Shown here in pieces: positions 1-11,900 of a DNA stretch of 64,000 nt. Numbering within the stretch: position 1 is the first letter of the stretch; every line of letters begins with the position of its first letter. Source of the stretch: Adineta ricciae. Its lineage: Eukaryota > Rotifera > Eurotatoria > Adinetida > Adinetidae. Below the pieces are notes generated by a model that made no database searches, was not told where the DNA came from, and worked only from the letters and a program-made list of their open reading frames with translations. Location: the NCBI GenBank assembly GCA_905250025.1, contig CAJNOJ010000048.1:434001-498000 (forward strand), in the 5' to 3' direction. The position numbers and the translations under genes are program-made.

Positions 1-744
1 AAATAGACGATGGGTGAATTGATGTCGATCGAATATCATATTTTTTCTCTGAAATGAACAAGCGAAGATATGTATATATAGAGGGAAAGAGAAACGAATG
101 AGAAAATTTTCTTGTCAATCATTTCTAATTGTCAGCTAGGTGAGAACGAAAAAAAAGAAGAAGAAGAGATCAAATAACATTCGATCCGTTTGATGAAAAC
201 ATCTGTGTACGTTGCATTCGAAAGACGAAATGTATACGAATGGGAAAAGATGATCTAATCCAATAAAAGTCTAATGACCAGTAGAGGATAGTCGAGTAGA
301 AATATTTATCCGATCAGAATGTGTACATTTCATGTTGACCGTGAGATCCGCCTTGTCACTTCTCTGTAATTTAACACCTTGCGATATTATATAGTGAGAT
401 ATGCTTTTCAATTTCTCATTCTCATGCATTCGACATCATCATTGCAATCAGATCTTCTTTCTCATAAACACACATTTCTCGTTTGACACCAACTGGAAAA
501 AAGACAATATTTATTCATTTTTCGAGAGTGTTTCTTGCTATAATTATTCTATTGAGCACGAACAAGGAAGACGATCAATCAAGTTTCTATTCTTCGTTGG
601 TGGGTGAAGGTTAATTTCTTTTTCTTTTTATATGTGTGTTCATTCGGAAACGAGGTCCAGTGAAATAATTGCATCTCATTTTCGATGTATTTCAGATGAA
701 AAGAGATCAAATACACAATCAAAATAGAAATATCACAAAATGTC
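1..744. other. Intergenic, no gene seen
   Basis: AT-rich sequence with purine-rich runs (for example AAGAAGAAGAAGAG near 157). The only open frame, of about 68 codons near 400, has no recognisable composition or motif. This stretch lies downstream of the minus-strand gene that ends at 745 and presumably holds its 3' UTR. Confidence 0.6.
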
Positions 745-2998
745 TCATAATGGGTTGATTTTCTTCAAATTCTCGTGGATTGATGTATGTAAACATTGTC
801 CAGGAACGAACTCATTCTCGAAGTCTTGCTCGTCACTTTCAGCTTGATCGGTCCGTAGGCGATCAAGTTGATTCTCCGATTTCGACGTTGTTACATTACC
901 ATTTATCGTACGTAAATCTCGTCTTGAACGTCGTAGCGATGTTTGTGAGATCGTTCGCCGTAACGATGTCCAGGACATGTTTCGTCTCCATGTCCACGTC
1001 TCATCGTATTCTCTCATTTTATACTGCAGACCGTTCAATAGAGCCACAACAAGAATTAATAAAATAATAAAGATTGCGAGAATAATACCCACTACAAGAC
1101 CTAGATTGTTGAAAACCCGTGTGCGAACAAAGTATGTCGATGAATATGTAGAATAATTATATGAACAGGATAAATAATTCATGTCGTAAACTTGCCGAAC
1201 CATTGCATTATCAATTTCTAGGTAATTTGTCACTGACGATGAACTTGTTGAATTTGGATTCAGATCCGTCAAAGACTGAAGAGTCGAATGGCATGTCTGT
1301 TCTTTTCGAGTGAAATGACATTCATCCATTTTCCGAGCTGCTTCATGGCCAGACAGGGCGCGGATGCATGGAATCAATTGTCCATCCAATTGACCGAGTT
1401 TGTAGGCAAATAGTAAAGGACATGTACATCCGGTTGCATTGGAACTTGAAAATAGCCAGGGAATCGAACGAGGTGCTTCGTAGATGAGACAGGACGCGCT
1501 GGATAGATGTTTAAAATGAAACTGCATTACGGATCGTTGATTTCTATAAATCCAAACAAGAATATGATTAATATGAACATAGGGAATGCATTGGGAGTCG
1601 AATTATCCATTGACGTACATTTATTTCCTTAGAGAAATCAGGCAGGTAATGGGAGAAAAACGACTTACCAATAATGAAATTAAGAAAAATCATTTCTATT
1701 CCTACTTACATTAAACTATTGTCAATAGATTTGAACCAATTAACATAACGGATTCGATCGAAATGGATGTTCATATCAGTGTGAATTTCACTGGTATTTA
1801 CTAATGAGAAATCGACTAAGATAATATCTTTCATATAAATCTGATGAAGTAGATGATCGGTTTGGAGGGAACTCTTTTCGAAGCGTAGGATCGTTGTCGA
1901 TGAAAAATTCAAGGTGATTAAGCCTGAATGCGTAGAAGAGAATGTTTCTTTCGCAAAGTTAACAATCGGATTGGGATCGTTCGTTGGATTATCCGAATTA
2001 ATTCTTAGTTCGTTACGCACAGTATTTAGCGATAAATTTGAGAACGTATTCGAAAAGAAGGACAATCCACGGAGTGTATTGAAAGTTAAGAGAATTTGTA
2101 TGTTTTCACTGTTTGACATTGAATGCAGATGATGAAATGTATGAGATTTCAAGCATAAACACGATCCCAATGTTTGAATGGTAAAATTGAAAATTGCGTT
2201 TGTTGCGAACGACATATTTTCGAATGCATACGAATCCATTGTAAGACGATTTAAAAACAAGGAGTAAAACCGAAATGAACTTGACATCTGTAACTGTACT
2301 GACTTGAATGAATAGGATTTCAGATGAATATGCGAAACGAGTTCGAAATGAAACGAAAGTATCTGATTTGAATGAAGATTCAGAGCTGAGAATGAATGCG
2401 ACTCGAACACGATTGTATCTGTACGTGAGAACAGAAATTCGATAGATGACGTAAGATCAGCTGGTTCGAAGATCTTGTTTTGAAAGTGAATTTGCGTTAC
2501 GGATGACATGTCGAGAATCAAACGTGAATGTTTACCTAGTTTGATTCCAGAAAGAGAGTTCGGATGAAAAGTACAACCATAGAAGAACTTGATAATGATA
2601 CGCAAAGTCGAATAAGGTTGAAGTTCTAAGCCATTGAAAGTATTTTCTGTAATGTTCAACCAGGAGTTCGGCGCAGCGAATGTGATGGTCAACGTATGGT
2701 TGGGTTTTTGAATGATAAGCGATTGAAACGCGTACGGTTGAAAGATTAATCTCAGTTGTCCATTTAGAATCAGATTCGTATCGCGTGAACCCAAGTTAAA
2801 TTCCGCAAACGACCGCGCCGGTATGATTGTTAATTGTGTGAGGATAATATCACGATAGGATAGACAATCATAACAATTCGATGGAATATAATCGAATACA
2901 CGTGGTTCGTAATCATTTTGGTATAGAATTGTTGCTTGAACAAAACGAATTAGTAACGACAGTAGCAGGAGAATGCTGCTGTCAAGGTTATAAATCAT
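745..2998 (-). CDS. Single-pass membrane protein with LRR-like/beta-repeat ectodomain
   Basis: Two exons, 2998-1710 and 1543-745, join in phase (donor GTAAGTAGG, acceptor TTTATAG) across a 166-bp intron to give about 695 residues. The N-terminus is a clear signal peptide (MIYNLDSSILLLLSLLIRF). About 400 residues of irregular repeats follow, rich in F, S, N and L with many N-glycosylation sites. They look like degenerate leucine-rich or parallel beta repeats and lack a clean LxxLxLxxN consensus. Exon 2 adds a Cys-containing juxtamembrane region, a strong membrane helix at about residues 578-601 (VVGIILAIFIILLILVVALL) and a basic, Ser/Arg-rich cytoplasmic tail of roughly 90 residues. The layout suggests a cell-surface adhesion or recognition receptor, but the ligand and function are unknown. 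An unrelated secreted LRR gene lies at 22-23 kb. I am sure of the gene and topology, not of the family. Confidence 0.75.
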
Positions 2999-5243
2999 GT
3001 CATCGGTTCATCGAAGAATAATGAGAAATTCTAAACGCAGAAAGAGAAGCAATTGCCGAAAATCAATCATCGCGTCAAGCGTAGAGGAAAAACAATGCGT
3101 TAAATCAAGGCTATTTCGTTCAGCGCTTTTATCCTTCCGTCAATTGAAAAAAATTGTCGATTCATGTCACGATTTCTAAAGCATGGACAGATTGTACTCT
3201 CCTACATTGAAAAAACGTTGCATGACACTGTCAAAAAGTTCAGTCGATGGCAGTAAGCAGTTTGTCTCTCTCTCTCCCTCTCCTTACCATTAACACGAAG
3301 AATACTTGAAGAAAAGAAGAGAAATCTTTTACTCCCTTAGTCACTCAGTTGATGGTAAAAAGAAAAAAAACTTGATGGGTTCTAATTTTTCTCTTCTTTA
3401 CTCGTACGCACTCTGTTTCTTTACGTTCATTATTAATTTCCTTTAGTGTATGTGTTCTAAGCTTTTTCTCTCTTTGACTCCTCGTCTTCTCTTCTTCCCT
3501 TTCATCATTCACCTATTCATCATTGCTATTTAGTGTCTTGGCGCTAAAAGAAGAAACAGAAGAGAATCTATCTGATGATCACTTCTTGATATGAGGAAAA
3601 CAAAACTGAATAGCAAATCAAATTAACTCAAATGGCATTGTTTCATCTCCTAGTCGAGTGTGGACGCATTTGATGAAGAATAGTGCTAAACCATCCTGAT
3701 TGAGTTAGGGAATTTCTCTTCTCCTTCTCCTCCTCGCAGATTGTAAAGCAAGAAAAAAAACAACGAAAAGAATGAGAAATGGAAATACTAATTAGAAACT
3801 TGGAGATTTATTGATCTCCCAAGCGATCGTTGCAAATGGCATCGAAATACGCATTAGGTTTATCGAGAAAATATCAAATTAGATAAACATCTTTACACTC
3901 GTACTATTGTCCGTATAAACAAGGTGCATAATTAGACCTTTTTCTTCTCAATCAACCGAAGACGTAAACAGCTAGCTGGATACTTTTTAATAATGTTCTT
4001 ACCATGCCAACACTCAGTCTAATTATACAAAGAATGTTTGAATTATGTCGCTCAGTTTGATATTCGACTCCGAAGATGTTTATCGTGTTCTTTTTGGTCG
4101 ATCTATCTTACTTTCCATCGAATCTCACTTATGATTGTGCTAACGTATACAAAGAAGAAGAGATTAAATAAGTTCTTTCATGAACTATGAAAATCGATTT
4201 ATGAAAGAACGTAGAAAGAAGATTTTGGAATCTAAAATGTCACATAAATAATTCGACGTAAAGCAACATAAGAAGAAGGAGAAGAAGACGGAAATGAATT
4301 TCGCACGATAATGCGAGACATACATCATTTCCAAGCATCAGTTCCACTCAAGTAATCATCTTTGTGTCTATGCATGCAAGAAAAAAAGAGTTTTGTCTTT
4401 TCCTCATTTCTCTAGACGTACGCGTTCTTATTCATTAGTAGTGACCATTGCTCAAGATAAAACACATACACTTGCCCCATCCTTACCATCAATCAGATAA
4501 GAGGAATGAACAGTTGGATGGTCATTTCTTGTGCATAGACTGAGAAGAAAAGGATGTATGAACTTCCCTTAGAGCTAGCCGAGCGAATGCATTAAACCCG
4601 AGCGACACGCATAGAGATAGACGAAAGACTATGTCTGTATGTGTGTATATAATACATACAATAGAGAACGTTGAGCAATTATCCATGGAATACAACTCTC
4701 ATCAGTGTTACTAACATTTCTAGTATAATATGACTGCGAGACATTAATGATGATGTGTTGAATACATACGAATGTTTTATTAAAAATAGCTCGGAGTCGT
4801 TTGGATTTGGATGTTTTGATTTGAGTAATACTACTGAACTGTTTATAGTAAAGTCAACACCCAATGTTACTCGACGGATGTTCGACATCAGAAAAAAGAG
4901 AACCTAGCGGAAATGATCCGTTACATTGTACACAGACAAACTCCGAGTATTTAATTTGTGACTTATGCTGTCAATCACTAGTTTGCTGACACGGATCAAG
5001 TAGTAATATTTGAAACCAGTCGAATCAGAAGTTTATTTTCTTTTTCTTTCACTCTGGGAAAAAGACGCCTAGTTCAATGAAGCGATTAAGTGTTATTTGT
5101 ATGAGAAAGGATAATATAAGGTGAGAGAGAATGCTCGTTTGTGGTTTCCGGCTTAAAACACCTAAAGCTTATTACATTGAAATTTCTCACAAGCGATTGA
5201 TTACAGGAAAAACAACTGCATTGCTTGTTTCTTCATAGATAAT
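2999..5243. other. Intergenic, no gene seen
   Basis: About 2.2 kb without a convincing reading frame between two divergently transcribed genes (ends at 2998 on minus, begins at 5244 on plus). It contains CT-rich and A-rich runs (3260-3480) and should hold both promoters. I saw no tRNA, repeat array or transposon remnant. Confidence 0.55.
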
Positions 5244-5570
5244 ATGATATTCGATCGACATCAATTCACCCATCGTCTATTTCATTCCATTCTTCACAAT
5301 CATGATCTCTTCGATATCGAAATTCTTCTTCGCAAATCTTCGTCTCTTCATCATATTAATCTCAATCGTTTGCAATACAATGGTCAGTCATTAGTTCATC
5401 TGTGTTGCTTGTACAATCGTCTTGATCTACTGAAACTGTTCGTGGAACATGGCGAATGTGATATTCTGAAGATGAACGCTGATGGTTGGCTGCCGATTCA
5501 CATCGCTGTGCATCTTGGCCATATGAATATCGTTTTCTATTTATTGAAATTTAATTCATCTCGGTGATAT
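5244..5570 (+). CDS. NRARP-like two-ankyrin-repeat protein
   Basis: A single exon of 107 codons with ATG at 5244 and TGA at 5568. The protein is co-linear with vertebrate NRARP (Notch-regulated ankyrin repeat protein, 114 residues). It has an N-terminal helix beginning RLFHSILHN where NRARP has RIFQEAV, then a segment ending INLN where NRARP has FNVN. Two ankyrin repeats follow, containing NGQSLVHLCC and the diagnostic NADGWLPIHIAVHLGH. It stops a few residues after the second repeat, as NRARP does. In vertebrates NRARP binds the Notch intracellular domain/CSL complex, damps Notch output and is itself a Notch target; applying that role here is inference. The match in length, single-exon form and repeat position makes a random ankyrin fragment less likely. 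The alternative is a stray two-repeat piece of a larger ankyrin family. Confidence 0.7.
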
Positions 5571-5994
5571 ATGGGAAACTTACACTACTGAAAGAGCGAA
5601 TTCTTCTGATTATATGTGTCATTATCACATGCATTCTCTTGATGTTTAATGTGAATTCTTATGGTTATTTGATAGACTTGATTGGTATACAGTGATTATA
5701 TGTTCAACTGTGGGTGGAGATGTGTATGTATGTATGCGTGTGTGTGAAAAAAGAGAAACGACTGTGTTTCTTTTTGCGTTGCATGTGAATGTGAACGAGT
5801 TGTTGTTTACACTTTTCTATCCCATCGGCAATAAAATGATTGAGATCAATCGAACACCGATAATGTCCTAGGCGAAATGTTTTGATTACTAGCAAACTAC
5901 ACGTCGAAGTATAATTAACATTGTTGTGTTTTGCTTTTATTGTATACATGGAAGAATGAAAAAGAAAACTTTGTAGACTAATTAACAGAATTAT
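5571..5994. other. Intergenic between convergent 3' ends
   Basis: About 420 bp between the NRARP-like gene and the 3' end of the adenylyl cyclase gene. A minus-strand AATAAA-type polyadenylation signal (TTTTATT on plus, about 5935-5941) lies just past the cyclase stop and probably serves it. A GT/TG run sits at 5720-5750. No gene seen. Confidence 0.55.
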
Positions 5995-8900
5995 TCACAC
6001 ACACACCGGAAGAACGTAAAGTTGGAATTGTGTTAAACTAGTTTTTGGTATAAATAAACGCCAATCAACGAAGTTCTGATGAGAATACGTATGAGCGCTC
6101 TTGCTTAGTTGTTCATCAGCATTTCGTTCAACTTTCGGAGAAAGTTTTATATGTGGCATGGATGGACGAAGAAAAAATCGAGTGGGTGGCTTTTGCATGA
6201 CAGTGGATCGACGTGAGCGTCCAATCGACGAACATTGATTGACTTCTAACGAAATTTGCTCTGAAACGGAAAGAATCCATGCTGCTCGTAAGCGCTTGAT
6301 CCACAGGAGATCAAGTTTAATCGCTTGGTTTTCCGCTTGTTGCAAACTCAATTCCCATTGAAAGTCGTTCTAAAACAGAAATTCAAATTGTCAGTCGCGA
6401 GCATCATCTTTTTCGAGATCAGTAATATTATTTGTTCTTTAATCTCTCACTCGACTAATCCTCTTTCAATCGATTCGTTCTGGTCTATTACATCCAATAA
6501 CATCGAAACACAATTGTTATCATCGTCAACATCTCATTATTAACCTTGAACAATGTTCTTCTTCAAATTCAATTTCGAGCAGTGACCTTATTATCTCGTC
6601 TTAAGAGGATACTCATCCATTTCTATTCAATTATGATCAAAGCAACAGACTAGCGGATTAACGCGCCAGCAGTGAATGAACTGCCGACAAGACGAATTGA
6701 TTATGGCCTGGAAAACTTAGATAAGAAAATCGACTTACATCAATTGAATATTTCTGGATGCGTTTATAGTCATTGATCAGTCGATCGTAATACGCTTGAT
6801 AGATGAGATATCTCGTTCGATTCCATGGAATTAGTTCGTCATTAACATGATCTTCAATCGTAGTTAACAGAAAACATTCTTTAGTTATTGTTTCTTCCGA
6901 CTCTTTTGTATGATACCAATGCAGTAACTGAGTTTCAATCAGTTTTAAAAGAGCACGCTTGAAGCGAAAATCAACATTTGATAAATGCATTTGATCGTAT
7001 TTGATTTGATGTAGCGCTTGTTGAAAATGTATTTTCGACATGTTCGTATTCCCTAATCGTATATAAATTTGTGCCAGTGTACAATCGCTATAGACAATCA
7101 ATAAACTTCGTTGATGAGGACCGGTTAACAGTTTCCGCCGATATTTACTAACATTTTCCAGAAAATCCACTGTGATCGGTATTAGTTCGTATCCAAGTTC
7201 AATAGCGACATCGACAACTAATGTATAATACCAAAGTTTCGCATAACTGTTCATTGTTTGGTCGCTCAAATACTCGAGATGTTGCAAAATCAATTCAATG
7301 TTAGATATGCGCATTTCACCGATCAATGCTATAGTTAAATGGATACATGTTTCGATTAAGAAAATATTTTCGTGATAACCAGTTAAGATACGTTTGGAAA
7401 AGTAACCGGAGAGGATTGCCGGTTCCAATGAACTTTGCTTGAGTAGGATGATCAGCGATAAACTTATCAGCTTACCTAGTTCGAGTTTTTCGCGTGGTGT
7501 TACATAGTTCCACCAGAATCGAATGAGATTGTTCATTAGAATTGAACATTGATTGTAGTTCATCTCACAATAGAAGTATTCGATTAGAATAATTGTACAT
7601 GGAAGAGAGAAAGAGATAGGATAAATGTGATAATTCGAATTAATCAAAGTATTCCGTGCTTCGCTCGATTGATGACGAGAGAGTTGGTATTGCAGAAGAT
7701 AATATTGACATATCAGATATTCCATACGGTATTTATCAATGAATGGACTCAACGGATCAATGTACTAAACATCGTCAAGAATGAGTCGGGGCATAGAATT
7801 CATACGAAGAATTAACTTACCGATGTTTGAGACGTATGACTAAAGTTTGATAGAACATCTCGACTTTGTTCGTATTGCAATCGTCGATCTTTTGCTGATG
7901 ATGAATCAAGCACGTTCCCCATAGATTTTGCTTCTTCCCACGTTTGACTTTCACGAAATTCGTTCAATTCCTCTAAACTTTCTTCACATAATAATTTCGC
8001 ATCGCAAATAGCTCTTGTGGCCTGCAAAACGATCGCTTCAAAAAGGTTGTATGTATATTTCGTGAGATAATACTGATATTTATATGTATATGTGTCTTGA
8101 TTGAGTGTATCACGTTGTAACTGACTGCAAAGTTTTCGTCCGTTTTCAATTTCAACGAGTAAACGTTGAAGACAATTCGAACGTAATAGTAGATTGCAAA
8201 TTTCTATTCGGTAGTACATTATACGATCGAATTGATCACTGCGTAACTCATCGACCAACTTTTCATACAGATTCGTGTGATATTCCAAAAGCTTGGTGTA
8301 AACTGCGAAAACGTAATCAGGACATTCACATATACGTAGGTCGTTGTAAGTAATGAATTCGTTGACGAATTTGTTCAAATTCGGTTCTTCCGGTTCATGT
8401 TGGTGAGCGTCGTGAACATAATGAATCAATGCTCGATATTGAACATAGGATTGAAAGTTATGAAACCGAAAAGATTGATCGTAGAGATTTTGAAATGTTC
8501 GCGTTTGGTAGGTTTGTCGATTTAGACAATTTAGATCGTTGACAACATTTAACATGCATTCAGGTGAAAACATTGGCTGTTCAAGTAATTCCTGATCACT
8601 TGGACATGCACGCAGAACTTTGTTCGGAGATGGAATCAACACTTGACGAACTGTTTGCCAATGTGACGATTGTTTACGTAGCAGTTTTGGTTCCTAAAGA
8701 TTCACAAGTGGAAAAGTCAAATGTTAACGAATGCTTTGTTGTATTACCTGTGAGATATGATCAGATTTTGAGATCGTTTTCGTGTTCAGAGTCTTATGAT
8801 TCATTGATTGATTGTTTGTATCTTCAGTCGAAAATGCTGGTGAATGCGACGGTACGGTTTGGCAGAATATATAGTGAAAAAATGAACGTACACGTTGTGA

Positions 8901-11900
8901 GCGACTTGCTCGCCGTTTTCGCGCACGCTCAACAATGACCTCTTTTCGACTACTTTTGTCTGGGATAATCAATTCATCGATAGTTTTCAGTAATCGACGA
9001 TTCGATAATGATGATTTGCGAAGACGATTTTTTGGAAATTTGATAAGACTAATCAGAGGATTGGATCTCGATGATGTCAATGGCCAATGCGCAGATGTAG
9101 GTATCAATGAAGAATCATTATTGTTATTATTATTATTATTAGAATGGACATCAATTAAAGGTCGACTCTCGCCATTTTGTTCGACTTTAGTTTCAGATTT
9201 ATTTTCATCAACCGGAGTAATCAACGAGGAAAGTCGTTGCCTTGCTCGGCAAGCATTGAATCCACTGGCATCGATACTATTACGACGCTTTTCCAACACC
9301 TTTGTCAAGCTAATTTATCAGAAAAACAAAAAAAATTGTTCAGCGTTCGGATCGATATTCTATTAATCCCGTTACCTGTTTTGTGCAGTAGTACTTGAAT
9401 TTCCAGCTGGTGCAGTAATAGGCTCCGGCGGTAGATTCGACGATGTATTTGATCTGGGTTTTCTTTGTGCATGTATCGCACCAAACCGAATCGATTGTTT
9501 GATTGCATTATCAATTTCTCGTAATGCAGCTAACTTCACAATATCCACAAATCCATGCTGTTGACTAGTTTTAATAACTTTTGTCAGTCCATCTTGTTTT
9601 TGCACGAAAAATGGAATATCATTTCTCGGTCCACAGGTCGAACAAACAATCGTGCATTGTTTTTCCAGATAATCGATAGCATTGCGTGTTATCGAACGTT
9701 TTAAACTATCTGTCAAGGAATTGTAGATACCTTCTCGTATCGATACATGTGTAAATGCCATTAGACGACATTGCGATGGAAAATTGGTTGGATTATGTAG
9801 ACAAGCACATTGAATTGAACGTCGTTTTGGATTCTGCTGTTGTTGGTATGCACATTCGATAACTGATCGTTGCATCATGTCCAAAATACACGAGTTAATG
9901 TTGATGGATTTTTTCGAGTTCGAATCGACCAATTGCCAGAGAAATGTTCGAGAGAATGTGTTTCCAATGACCGCAGCAGTTTTGATGAGAAAGATTTCAC
10001 CATCGGAAAGACGATCGATACGGCACATGATATAATTTTGAAAGTTTTGTTGGCAAAGAGAGATGACGTCATTCGAAGTCGAATCTCGTAAAAGGCAAAT
10101 ACGTGAGAAGATTTTGGATTGACGTTGTTTTTCATTGAGAGACTGTTTTCGACGAGAAAACAGAGATTGAAATAAACTGTTGTTCGAAGGTAAATTCACC
10201 AGTAATTTATCCGCATCGCCTTCGGTTAAATTCGCGTCCTGATCATCGATACTAGTTGTTTCTACAACATAAATCTTATCTTTACGCAAGAGATCGAACA
10301 GAATTTGTTCACAAAAGCCAGGTACACCTGAAAACGTACGACGTCCTGAATACATTCGTGAAGAAGAATTCTTTACCGTTACAACTTTCGTTTAACACTT
10401 TGATCAATTTCGCTGGCAGTTTATGTACAGATAATATCTGACATCCTAAAACTTAACGTTAAACAACAGAAAACGTCTAAGAAAGTGTTTACCAAGCGTT
10501 GCAAGATATCGCGGTTCAAGTCCAGGTAACCTTCTCAAATAAACTCGTGAATCCGTACGGATAGTTTGTAAGATATATGAAGCACGTCGATCGTTGTTAT
10601 TATTACTCGGCGGTTTCATAGAGAGAATCAATAAACATTTGCAATGACTTCCCAATGTGAGTAAATGTTTCAGCGAACTTTCATCAGCGAAATGAATGTC
10701 ATCAATAATAAACAAGATTTTCGATGCCGTTGCGATCGGAAATTGAGTTGTTATTGCTATTGAATTTGACGAACATCTTGGCTGAGCACATGACGAACTA
10801 AAAAAGAAATTATTGGCGTGAGATAATCAACATTCCGTTGTTTTGTATATACTTTAGCGTAGTTAGCGTATTTCCATACATATCTTCGATAGTTGTTGGC
10901 GAATCGATCAATTGATTGAGAATGTGTAGTAATAATTCATTGATGCTTGTTTCATAAGTTCGAACGAAGTTGTTCTCATTCGTATTTTCTGTATCGATAT
11001 GACTACGACGAAATCTTACATCGAATAGCTCATTTAACAAGAAAAGATTTCGTCGTAGATATAAATCATGCGATTTGTTTATATCAAACAAACGCAGAAT
11101 CGATTGCTCACGTTCATATTGACTTTTATCATCATTATGAAAGTTCAATAGCTGTCGAAGTAATGATCGAAGTAGACTGAATTCATTAAAACGTTGCTCC
11201 AATTGACAATTGTACTTGATAACACGTATCAATGGTTTTTTCATTGTCGAACAATCACTTCCATATGCGCTTAACGATGACAAACGCATCGTGAGATTCT
11301 CATTCGCAGTCATTGAGGCATTATTCGGAATTGTTGAATCATAGGGAATGTATGTATTATCATAACACGACACACCGGTACTCGTTTCATGATTGACATT
11401 TTCAAACGAATCAGCAATGAATTGTAGTAAACGACTTCGACCGATTTTATCATCGCCTATACGAAAATATAGGTCAGCAAATGTGAAAGAATAATTTCAG
11501 TTAAGAAAAAGATCTTATTTTGATCGAAATCGATTACTAAGATTAAGCTCTCTCACAAATCTTTGTCAATTACCCGAATCTGTAACGAATTCTATCTATC
11601 AATCATAATTTTTTTCCTCCCTCACATTCTTGAATCTATCAGAATTTGTTTTTCCACCCTTAATTGGTTATACTCATATGTTCTTAGTTTGTAAACACTA
11701 CCATATATCATCCTAATAACTATCGTTTTCGCATCTGCAATTAGACTAAAGAAAGCATTGACGTTCGACACTTTGATAAATGCAAATCTTTCGCAAAAAC
11801 ATCGCCATGTTAATGATATGGAAAGTCTATCGAGATAATATGTAACGGTCGATGAAAATTTGTTTCTAACCTTCGAAAATGATAGCAGCAAGATCTCGTC

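Noticed and set aside
10500-10530. tRNA B-box-like GCGGTTCAAGTCC
   Set aside because: Lies within the cyclase coding exon 6, and no cloverleaf or A box is placed correctly around it.
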